A program made the position numbers and the translations under genes. A stretch of 64,000 nt of DNA, taken from Galaxea fascicularis (Eukaryota; Cnidaria; Anthozoa; Scleractinia; Euphylliidae). The stretch is taken from the NCBI GenBank assembly GCA_948470475.1, contig OX419342.1, forward strand, positions 7,961,335 to 8,025,334. The letters are read 5' to 3'. This document shows, piece by piece, positions 43,244 through 55,200 of the stretch. Numbering within the stretch: position 1 is the stretch's first letter; the number at the start of each line of letters is the position of its first letter. The notes under the pieces were generated by a model. That model made no database searches and was not told the origin of the DNA. It was given only the letters and a program-made list of their open reading frames with translations.

Positions 43244-46200
43244 GTATTTTGAGAAATAGAAAACATTGTCTTTGTTTTGTTTGTAGTGGACATTTGAGGG
43301 GGGGGGGGGGGCAAAAAAGAAAAACAATGTTTACCCTATATTTCAAACACTGAGAAGAGATTTAAAACCACAAGGCACAGTGGAGTATTTTTGGACAAGC
43401 TTTGAGGTGCTTGGAAATGTGGTTAGAAAACCCAGGTAGGGGGCACTGTGCCAGCGAGGGTTTGAAATCCTGACACTGTTTAGGACAAAAACACTCTGAA
43501 AACCCTACCGTGTGTAGGACAGCAGCCTCCATTTCAAGACCCTGTTTAGGACCAGAGACAATTAAAATACCTTCTCTGGTTTGTTCCAAGACAAAGAGAC
43601 TAGACCAAACAGTACAATCTGTTCTGTCAAATGTGCACTTGTTATAATACTGATAAGTGGAAAAATAATTTCAATTAAAGGATATCAACAACAATAGTAT
43701 TCTTGTCCAGGAAATGATCTCATCTTGACTGATGACATTGTAATGTCCGGCTAACAGTTGGTTTAATTCAGTTGATATTATGCAAATCAGGAAAAGAAAC
43801 ATGCTGCTCGTCATTCACCTCTTGATCCCTTGCTCTTTGAGAATTATGAGTTTTCCCAAACTTTCATAAGTTTTCTAATCCATAACTTGATAGAAATGCA
43901 GTCAGAGGAAATGTCTTTCTTTTAAAAAACACTAATGGGAAAAAGTCAAGTGCTACTTTTTTGCACCTTCACAAAATGTAAATTTTCTTTGCTTGCTTCA
44001 TCATTTGCATCAGCAACCCAAGACATGTTATAATTTTGTGTTTCTTCAAGTTACAGAAGTGCAGCATTTAACACATGCTTTCTCTGAGAATTATTTTCTA
44101 AGTTAATGACCCTTGTTGTGGATTGAATGTGGTCTATCTAGGTTTCATAATAAAATAAGTTTTTGGCACTTTACACAGTAAGATAAAAATTGCAAGGAAA
44201 GTTGTGCCTGTTAGCCCAGGGCTCATGGCTTCTGTCCTTCAGCCCCAAGCTAATTCCTGATAAGCCCCTATTAAGTGGCCACTCAATAGGGGTTGACGAT
44301 TATAGGTTCAATGAAATTATAAGTAATGATGACACTTAAACTAACAGACTAGGCAGCCACTTTCAAGTTTGTATTCTCACTGGTATTGCATGATTTGATT
44401 GGTCTTTTTTGTAGGAGGAGGGGGGAGGGGTAGGGTTAAGAAATCACCATATGAAGGTGAAAGGAAAGAAAATTGGAAAACTAAAACAAAAAAAGGGAAA
44501 AAGGTCCCTGATTCAGTTTTGAGTACGTGTTTCACGGTCTCTGAAGTTCAAGATGTGTAATTCTGCAATCTTCTCCTTGAGAGCCTTGAATTGCATGTCC
44601 ACAATCAAGTATGACATATGAACAATATCAGCACAAGAAGGGGGGTTTTCATAGTTTTTCTTGCTGACTAACAAATGATACTGACCAGCATAATTGCATT
44701 CTCGAGGAATGAAACAATGCACCCTAATTTCATTTTGACCTGCCTACTGAGCCAAGAGAAATCTTGATTTCTCTTGGCCAATTAGCCTCCCCTCTAGGTT
44801 TTTTTCTGCAGCTTTGTTCTCATTTTTGTGTCCATCTGTTATGTCATGCTTGTTCACTTTTGTGACTTACAGTCTTTCCCGTAAAACTGTGAACACCTGA
44901 AATATCTATGGAATGTTATTGTGTTTCAAGTAAAAAGCCAATCACGTGAGAGAAAACTAAACCGCAAACAGTAACAGGAATTAGGTTGTGATTTCATGTT
45001 GCTTCTGATTGGTCGTGAAACAATAAACATTCCACAATTTTTTTCTGGTGTTCACGGTTTTACAGGAAAGACTGTAAATTGATCTCTTCTCAATTCTTAC
45101 CACCCAAAATGTTCACAGGCAACAGCCAGACCAGAAAGGAGTAACATGTTTATCTTTTCCAGTTTATCACTGTCGTGTCTAGTGGATACACAACTGACTT
45201 CAATTTGAGCAACATCGTAGTGATTCTATAGCACCTCTGTCTTTTTATTTGTGAATTGAGCCGAGTTTAATTTTTTTTTTAATTTCGAGGGGTCTGAGTT
45301 TTCTTGACACCCATGTAACTGCTGATTACATGTATTTTTATTCATCAGCGGAAAAAAATATATATTGCCAGCTGCACACGTGAGTTTGTTTAATTGATAA
45401 ACCATGGTTAAACCAACACGCGAGTGCAAATGTCATGGATGTTAGCTGATATTTGTGTTTCCAGCTTAGAATACTAGATGTAACTCGAGTATTTTTACAT
45501 TTATGATTAAACATTGTACCTGTCCAGTAAAAGTGACAATGAGATGTTTTATTAATAGCATGAATTTTGAAGGCCAATGTTTCACTAAACTAAGTTTACT
45601 GAAACTGGAGCCATCACGCAATGTGTCATCAAAGGTCAATAAAGGTCATCAAATTGTAGATCAGTAGATGGGACCTCAACTTGCTAACCATCAAGGAAAT
45701 AAAAAATCCACAGAACAATGAAGTGCCCTTTGTCAGTATGTTATCTGTCTGTAAAACATCAGCCGTTCACATAAAGATAATGATTTCAGCTACAGACAAC
45801 TATTATCACAGGTGCAGAATGCACTCCTAATCTCTGATTACTGCTAGTTTTATGTATATAAACATGTATATATCAGGCACTCTTATATTGCTTTAAGTCC
45901 AAGCAACCTTAATACTGGCAAGACCTGGAAACAGGTCAATTATTAACCTTAATAAGATTTGAGCATTCCTGCCAGTAAAAACTTGAATTTAATGAGTCAT
46001 CATTATTTTACAGGTTTTACCCTAGGAATGCAAATGACACCACAAAAAGTAGAAGCTATTAATGCCGGAAATGCACAGGCCACACCTTCATCTCTCCGTG
46101 AAATAATGGAGCAGCAAGCCGAAGAGGAAGAAGGTGCTGGTGCGGGTCTCTCTACTCCGCGTGTTGGGTATCACCGACAATTGCAACAGATGGACACGCC

Positions 46201-49200
46201 CACTGCAGTGAAAGAAAATGCCTTCTTCTCTCCACCAGACCTCAAAGATGCACGAATTAGAGAAGTCGGAACTCCAGGCCCATTGGAAAAGTCAATTATT
46301 CATGCCCAACATGAAATGGTTTCCAATTCACCCAAAGCAAAGTCTGCAAGAAATGTTTCTCTTCGTGAGGTTAACAGGGCAGCAGAAGATATCATTACAT
46401 CTATGTCGGAGGAAGGTCACCTTGTTAGTCTTGAGGATGTAAAGACCAGACTCTGCGAAGAATTTGGAAAATCAAGTCTCACTGCAATGGGCTTCAGACG
46501 AGACAAGGACATTCCTGCCCTCAATGAACTTATTCAGATGCAGGCCAAAGTGAGTGTATGAAAATTATCTGGTACTTACGCATCAATATTGTGCAGAGGA
46601 TTATAATGTAGTTAGTTGTATCCCATTTAGTATTTTTATTAGATACTATGAACCAAATCACCGACCCCCACACCGCTTAAAGATTAGTGGTCCACCCCAT
46701 AGAAGCAATGCGTTCAGCAAACATATTTTGTTTACCTTCGCTGGATGAGGAAATCATTTCCTGGGGATAAATCTTTAACTGAGAAAACGAAAAAAACACA
46801 TGCCTATTCGCAGCAAACACAAGTTGTAGCTTCCCTTTCTTTCTTGTGGAAACACAGACACGGGAAGCAACCTTCTTTTCAGGTTTCCTTAAACAACGCA
46901 AATTTGTTCTATCATCTTTCCCAAGCTGTCTCTAGCACTTCAGTTTCAAATACTCAACAGTCTTCAAGTGTCTTTCTAAGAATTTTGTATTCCCCACCAG
47001 GTCAGCTTATTCGTGCACGCCTACATCATGTCAAACAGTATTTCCACTTTGTACGAATTAAACCAGAGTCTTGCAGACTTGGGAGGAAAGCGAGACTTTG
47101 AAGATCTCAAGTTGGGTCCACTGCTCCAACAGCCTGTGGTATTTGACATGTTTAAAGCGCCACCAGGTCTCCCTGAGCTGCCTCGTGTAACCACCATTCA
47201 GATTCTAAAGCATTTGGAGAAGTACATGACCAAGAAAGACTTGTGGCGGAAAAAAGTGGATTTGGAAAGCTTCATGGAGTACCTGCGTGAAGAGTATGAC
47301 TGCAAAAATCCGTACGAACTCGGAGTTAGGATTCAAAGTCTTGGATTGGCCATTTCGGTAATACAATTATAATCTTGATCATGTTTTTTTTTTTACTTTC
47401 TTTTACTTTTAACTCATCTATCCTCTAATAAAAAAAACACCGAGTTTGCTTTTCCCTCTGTGTCAAAACGACTCTTCGCGCGAAACCCTTCGTATGTTGC
47501 CCCTACAGGTTTATTTTCATGTAATTCAAACTCGTTCATAGGAAAGGTTTCACACGAGGACACGTTTTGAAACAATGGCATTAGGTACATGTAGATCGGA
47601 AATGGCCCATTGCATAAGCGCTGTTCTGGGTAAAGATGTTCGCCGGTTGATTAGCAACAAGGGGTCCAGATCCCACTTCTAAACGGGGCCAAGACTCTTG
47701 ACTCACACATAATATGCGGACAGCGCAAATTATTACTTGTCACGATAAACCAGGATAATCTCCCGTGGTTCGTACCAATTTGACGTATTGTAATTTACAG
47801 AGACTTTGCGTGTATACATGTGTGTACTGTACACTGGTAAAGGAAGCTTCTTTAATGAAGCATTGTTTTGTCTTATAATGTTTGCTAATAGGGTTCGTGA
47901 CTGTGTTTTTAGGTGATTAAAAAGGCCAAACACAGCGAGAGTGCCAAATGGAAAACTGTGCGTGAACAAGTTTCTATCGACATGGAGGAAGACATAAAGA
48001 AACATCTGAGAAAAATTAAGAAAGATCTTCTTGGACAAGACCTTGGGGATTTGAGGAGCTGTGTAATGAAATTTCTTGACACCTCTCCTGTTGATGCGCT
48101 GAACGCACTATTCCACTGTTGCCTGGAGATGTTTGGAAACAATGACAAGAAATGGATAACAAAGTTTTTCGCCATGATTACTGGCGATTCGTTTGGGAGG
48201 AACTTGTTTCAGTTGGCTCTTTATATAAGTTGCAAGCGCCTGCTTGGAGCCGCGCTGGAAGAGCTAGTTATCAGTGGAGTTGATTCAAAAGTGCAAGAAA
48301 CTATAATCCAAGCCAATAGCCGAGAGGCGGAATCACGGCCTGTCCCACCCAGAGAAGGTTTGAGTTCTTCAATGTCCATTAATAAGAGAGTTACTTAACG
48401 CGCATCTCTACTTTATTTTAAGCACGTTGAGCCATTATTTTTTTTCCGTCGACGGGTAAAAAAGAACGGGTATGGACGGGGAAAAACTAAATTCTGTCGT
48501 GTTAAGGTACAGCGTTAACAATAATTGACGCAAAGGTGGAAATTCAGGTTTATTTAAAACTGTGGATGGGCAAAAACAAACGAACAAACGAGCAAAGCAT
48601 TGAAGCTCCCTGAAGTCAAAAATGCATTTGAGTAAAGAACCTGGATCGCATTGAGATAAGTGTAACATTTACTGTAGTCATTAAGTAAATTTGTTAGATT
48701 TTAATTTTTGCTTCAAGACCGGTCTCGCTGAATAAACGCAAAACTGATTTTCATCATAAATAGCACCATTTAGCCCAGCTCATTTGAGAGACCAGCATAA
48801 ACATTCTCAATTACAGTAAGTTCGTTTACTAAACTTAGTTTTTGAGTTTTTTTTGTTTTTTTTTTTAGTTATTTTTATTTTTTTTCGGCGCGTCGGGTAT
48901 GCATGTTATGGATGGGTCAATGGGTCAGTGAGCGAGTGAGAGATGTATGTATGTCACACCAATCAGATTGGATCTTCTTTAAACAGCCAATCCAATTCCT
49001 TGTTGTAAAGGTAAATGGTATATGAGAAGATTTGATCCCGACACAGTTCAGAACGGCTATATTTATTTTTCTATAAAAGGGGAGAAAGTATTCATATATT
49101 GGGCTTACTTCGACAATTTCTGTGGGTTAGGCGGAGGATTTTGTGGGCGGGTTTGATAACCATTTGCAATTGGATAAACAGTCAAAGAAACAAAGTGTTT

Positions 49201-52200
49201 GGCATATAACTACGAGTAGCGAACAACGGTGAACTTTTCCCATTAGCTAAGGTTTTGAATTAAATGAGTCTTAACCGCTATACTACTTGTTTTAAGATGT
49301 GAATAAAAAAAAAGTTGATGTGGTTTCTATGATAGGAACAATTGTATTTCAGAGGAGGCGGAATGCATTACTGGGAATGTGAAGAGGTTGTGACCAGGTT
49401 CAAATGTTTGCGTGTTGTATTGGCCGTTCCGAAATTCAAAAGGGAACTGGGGCGAGTTTCAAATTTTGAAGTAATCGATAAATTGACACCATCACATGAA
49501 ATATAACATTGAGATTGGTCGTTTGACCAAGTTTGACTCTTTTAGGTTGAACAGAGACCAAGTTATGGACCTCGAAACATAGCTCAAAATCCATACAAAT
49601 GTCTCTAATGTTGTAACCTGCGATCAGGTCCAATTGTACCATCGCTCTTATGTCTTCTTATGTCGGCGCTCGCTACAATTGGGCCTGATACAAAGTCTCA
49701 CAGGACTCTGTGTCTTCGTCCAGAATTTGGACGAAATCTGATTGGCTGATTCAAGAACCGGATGTCACTAAGATGCGTGTTCGCGAGGCTCTCGCGAAAG
49801 AGCCGCCATTACGGACAACGAGTTATCTCAAGTTGGTTTTATAACACAAAACAGTAGAGCCTGTCTATTTTTTATCTAGCGGAGAGGGAAAAGTTTATTA
49901 GTTTTGCTTTGAGGTACTTACTGGATTCATATAAAAGATTCGCGGAATGATCTTCATGAGGAATGATAAAGACGAAGCATCCAGACGAGTTTCCACTGAT
50001 ATCTCTGTTATTCGTCTATTTCGAACATTTTCTTTCGCGAAAACCTGACAACGGTATAGACTTGGAAGCTGACTGGTTTGTATTCTATAACAATTCAACG
50101 AGAAGCAAGACATATCCAAGCTTTGTTAAATACAAGATCAAGGACACATTGGTTTCAATGTCAGGATGCAAGAGAAAATAATACTCGTATTCAATGGACA
50201 AACATTTTGAAAGGTTCATGTAAGCTCAGGTGATGTAAGCGTAAGTTCTTTTTAATTTGTATTGTCCCAATTGTACCATTTTTGTTATCGCAACACTGTC
50301 AATGTTTTAAATTGCTTAAGGCCGTAAAGCTATGCATTATTGTTTGTATGTACTAAAAATAACGGTACGAATACTACGAAAGCTTAAAATCCCGTTGGTC
50401 CACAACTCACACTCTTGACTCTTTGCAAAGTTTCTTTACCATTGTATTTCGAGGGGAAGACATGAAGTAGGGTTATCTGAAGAGATTCATGTACGTAAGA
50501 ATATAAAGTAAATACATCGACAACTGTAAGCGTAAATCACCTTCCTTCGATTACCCGAATCATTAGTTGTGTTTCATAACCAAAACAAAGATATCATTAT
50601 CACATAGGCTTTCGAATCACATATCACCTTTCCCAATTTGTTAAAAGCGCTTCCTTTGGAACGAAAACCACTATTATTCCCCCAACAACAATGAATCATG
50701 CGGAACACGACGTTCACAAAACGTACAAATGGCGTCTTGTTCATTCCTCTGCACTTCACGCGCGAGAACTCCCGAGTAGCACGTAATGGAAGTAATTTTA
50801 ATTGGCTGATTTTGGAAAATGTCAATCAATCAAAAAAGTGGGCGGTAGACGCACCGTAGAAGACTTGTATCAGGCTCTATTTTTCGTTTCGTCCTTCCCG
50901 CGGGAAAGGTCTACCAACGAAACGAAAAAAAGAGCCTGATCGCAGGTTACTAATGTTGTGACAGCGTCCCCCAAAACCCTGGTTTTGGGGGACCAATCTC
51001 AATGTTATCTTTCATGTGATGGTGTCAATTTATCGATTACTTCAAAATTTGAAACTCGCCCTAGTTCCCTTTTGAATTTCGGAACGGCCAATTGAAACCT
51101 GAATATTGCTGCAGAGTTAGTAATGAGTGTTCCTGGCGTGTCATTTATTTCAGCATCCATTGATAAGTTTTAATGATAAGTTTTAATGTGAAAAGCGAAG
51201 AGACTACGATTAATTTCGTCAACAGAACAAAAAGTGTACTATTCAGAATGAGAAGATACATTTTAAATGAAACTAAATCTTTTCTCTTCAATGTTATCAG
51301 GATTCTCGCTTTTTTTGAGCTATTTTGTGTAAACAAAATCGCTCTATGTCAGCATGAAGCTCAAGAAATTCTTCCGTGGTCGGATGGTTCTGCCTTGAAC
51401 CAATGAAATAAAGGTTTCTTTAGATGGCATTTTTTCAGCCGGCGACCAATGTAATTCCCTGTTGTAAAGGTGTTTTTGAAAGCATGTGGTCAGTGATGGT
51501 CAGCACTGAGACTTAGTTACACATGCGTGTTGATTACGCTCAAAGGAACATCAGCGTGGAATGTCACGCGTCATCCATCTATTGTTGCGTGACGTATTTA
51601 TTACTATCACGCCAAAGGGTACCACGATTATGGTAGTCTTTCCGGAGAAAAGGGTTTGTATATTTAACGCATGCGTGAATAACAACGATAGGCGTAAGAT
51701 ACCGGAGTCAGATTAAAATGAAGTATGAGTTGTGCTGTTTCGATGGATGATGAAGGTAGTAAGGTGGGGACGAAAGTATGTGAAGTTTACGGCCGCGGCT
51801 TGTTGGTTATAACAACCGTGTGTTTAGTCTCCTTCGCAGACGCTCTTTTGGTTCGTCACGCAATCTTTCCTCCCCAATGAACGTCTGCTGAAACGAGCAG
51901 CACATTCCTTTCCCATTGTTAGCAAAGATCAGCCGAAGTCCACGTAAAAATTACTACAGAGCCAATGAGCATTAAGTTACTGTGTAATGAAAAGCCAGTC
52001 AAATGTTTTGTTTAAAATGCTCCTTGACAGCCTCGCAAAAGTTATAATAAATGAAGATTACCCTCGGCAGTTTATTTAGCACAAAGGCTAGTGGGGCCGA
52101 GCAAATACATGAAACAAATAATTCAAATAAACGTAACAGGATAAGAATCCCAACTGGCGGGAGGCAGACCAGTTGGCTATTTACAAGGATGACCGAGGAG

Positions 52201-55200
52201 TTGAACCGGGCACTTACCCAGAACAACACCAGCTAGTGGTCAGAGCGGGATTTGAACCCGGGTCACCACATTGAAATCCAGCGCCCTTAACCACTCGGCC
52301 ATCCTGCCTCCCTAAGTTCTATTTTTCTCGGAATTAAATAATTCCAAATATTTCGTTTCGAAGTGGACGAGTGCTTAGTTTTGTAATTTTTCTTGTGTTG
52401 TTTTGTTCCTTTGCTAATTTTGTCAAAACTGCAAGAACATTGTTAAAACTGGAAGAGCATTGTCTGACGAAAATAAACATATGTTTGACGGATTTGAAAA
52501 CTAAAAATATTAGTCTAATCAGAAGTGGTTGTTTCCACAAGTGATATTTGTACGGAAGAAAAATGCTATAGAAGGGAATCCTTAATCTGGATATTTGTTC
52601 CCCTTGAAGTGAAGCCGTTATTATGTTAAACAATGAAAATGGTGATTTCGGATAGTGAGCAATTTCATTTGTCAAATGGATTACTTTTGTCTCTCACGTG
52701 TAAACAGGCACCAAGACATACAGCCCTGTTTATCAAATGCGATTTTCAACTTTGATCTATCACGTGCATACGTTTGGTACTAGCAAGTTCGTTGGTTAAT
52801 TCCCACATGAATAAGGCAGCGCTGTTGGTTAAATGCGACTCCGAACTTTGATCGGTCACGTGCATCCAACATGAGCTTTGATCAATCACAAGATTTGCAC
52901 GTGGTCAATTCAACTTGTTTACAACAACATCTAATTGAATTTATTTTCTGTTACAATGATTGGTCACTTTTAACCGTTTTTTATTGGTTACTTTTCTCAA
53001 CTTCAATTTTCTCTTCTTCTCATTGGCGGATTTCGATCCGTTGTTTGTCTGTTGATCGGGTTTTAATATTGTACAACTGTTGACGCTCTTAATTCGGAGG
53101 AGCTTATTTTGGAATTAATTGGTGGTTTGTTTTCGAGTCGGTAAGTTTAATATTGCCTTTATTACGGGATATAACGCGGTGTTACGCTCATCTGCTTACT
53201 GTACACAGACGTTGTCAGCAAAAGGCCCAACACTAAAATGAGAGCGTTTGTTTAGGTCGGGCTATTTTTGCTGTCCGAAGTAAAAAGTACAAAGCACTTG
53301 AAAATCAGAAATTGATGAATTATGGCAATTACATCTATATTCGTTATCAGTACTATTTGTTCAACGTTGATTTGTTTTTGCTGGTGTTGTATATTACGGT
53401 GTGTTTGGTGGTTCGTTTGTTTGCGAATATTTGTTCATGTGGTCCTGGAACTGTTTCAGCATGTGTACGTAGATTTTGGGAATTTGAGAGACTGGACGAA
53501 TATAGTGTTTGCGAAAGTGCGGAGAAAGAAAATGAACAAATAATAGAAAATATATTACATATCGGTTATTGCGGAATTAATAAAACTCTTGTTTCAAAAA
53601 ATGTAGGATGAATGACTATTTAATTGGTACAAATCAAGCTCAAAATCAGTCTTAGAAATAAGAAAACTAAACAAAAATCAAATGAAAAACAGTTTGCTCG
53701 TACTTCTCCGATACCATAGCAAAATGTTACATTAATAGCCAGCACGAATTGTAGTAGAAGAAAAATGTAATTAATAAAAGTTAAAAAAGGTTTTACAAAC
53801 TCGGAGCTAAAAGTTAAAACTTATGAAATATTTCGTCCGTTTCTCAACCGGACTTCGTCAGTCAATGATACGAATGTTAAAAAAAAGATGAATTTTAAAA
53901 AGGGTTTTAACGCCTCTTGGGGGTTAGATTTGTGTCATAGATGGCTGCTAATTCGTAACCATTGTCTCTTTTTAATAGAGACAATAGGTTAATAGAGACA
54001 ATGGTTACGAATTAGCAGCCATCTATGACACAATAGGCCATTTCCGAGTTCATGTCTGCCTCCTCTTCAAAGCGAGTCTAAGTGCGAAGTTTTTGTCATG
54101 GAAATTAGTTTTCATTCATGTGTAAAGTAGAACTAATTACCATCACAAAAACTTCGCACTTAGACTCGCTTTGAAGAGGAGGCAGACATGAACTCGGAAA
54201 TGGCCTATTCTAACCCCCAAGAGGCGTTAAAACCCTTTTTAAAATTCATCTATTTTTTAACATTCATATCATTGACTGACGAAGTCCGGTTAAGAAACGG
54301 ACGAAATATTTCAGAAGTTTTAACTTTTAGCTCCGAGTTTGTAAAACCTTTTTTAACTTTTATTATGCTTCGGGAGCAGGAAACACATGTTTTTGATTGT
54401 AAAAATGTAATTATTTTTGTTCAAGATAACTTAAGTGAGGTATATGAAGTCTTGGGCGTTTTATTGTATGAAACGCAAGGACGTTAGTAGGCTGATGTGT
54501 ATGTTGCCGGTTTTATTTTTTAGTCCGATTTGGAGGGTAGTGTGACAGTTACATACATACAGTGAGGTGCATTGGGTTGTGTTAGAGTGCATAATTATCA
54601 GCGTAATGATGGCTAGTTATGAACGACATGAGTCTTGAGTTTTGAAGCAGTTCATGAGTTAATATTTTAGTTACAAAGATTACTTGGTACTTGTGTTTTT
54701 CAAAAGGAGTAAATTCAATTAGAGGTCACGAATCGTCGCTTCTAGTTCTTACGACACACTTTAGAGGAGACGAGATCACTTAGATTTTAAACAGTTTTAA
54801 CGTTTACAATAGTAAGTCCTGGTAAAGATTGTTTCGTTCTTGTTGTATGCAAATATAGCTACATATTTTTTTTACTTTTTAGTTACAAAGAGTAATTTTA
54901 TATTCTTGTTTTTTACAAGGAAGTAAAATCAATTAGAGCTGACGAATCGTCACCACTTGTTCCCACGAGATGTTTCCTATCTTTAGTTGATCATGACTAA
55001 AACACCAGACGAGCACATACGGGCAACATACGGATACATACGAATACATACGAGTAATACGAATGTTTTTCTCATAAAGGAAGCTCTAATTACAAGCCTT
55101 GCAAGCATTTTTCACGTCAGCAAACACGTACCTAGTTCAGTTTGAGAGGGGGGGGGGATACAACAACAACAACAACAACAATCTTTATTTCGTGCCCGGA

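Larger units (their letters stand above)
53771..54365. mobile_element. Triple-nested palindromes (foldback within foldback)
   Basis: Outer arms of about 160 bp: 53,771-53,930 and 54,210-54,365, near-perfect complements (AACTCGGAGCTAAAAGTTAA...; GGGTTTTAACGCCTCTTGGG...). Between them sit a complete 104-bp palindrome (53,930-54,033, TTGTGTCATAGATGGCTGC...) and the 178-bp MITE (54,032-54,209). Each outer arm carries a hammerhead-like core, in opposite orientations. Confidence 0.85.

Noticed and set aside
47580..47620. Possible fourth copy of the 178-bp MITE (ATCGGAAATGGCCCATTG)
   Set aside because: Only about 15 bases resemble the terminus and no second arm is present.
53312..53611. 99-codon frame with membrane-like composition
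   Set aside because: Low-complexity AT-rich translation next to foldback repeats. No motif or splice support.
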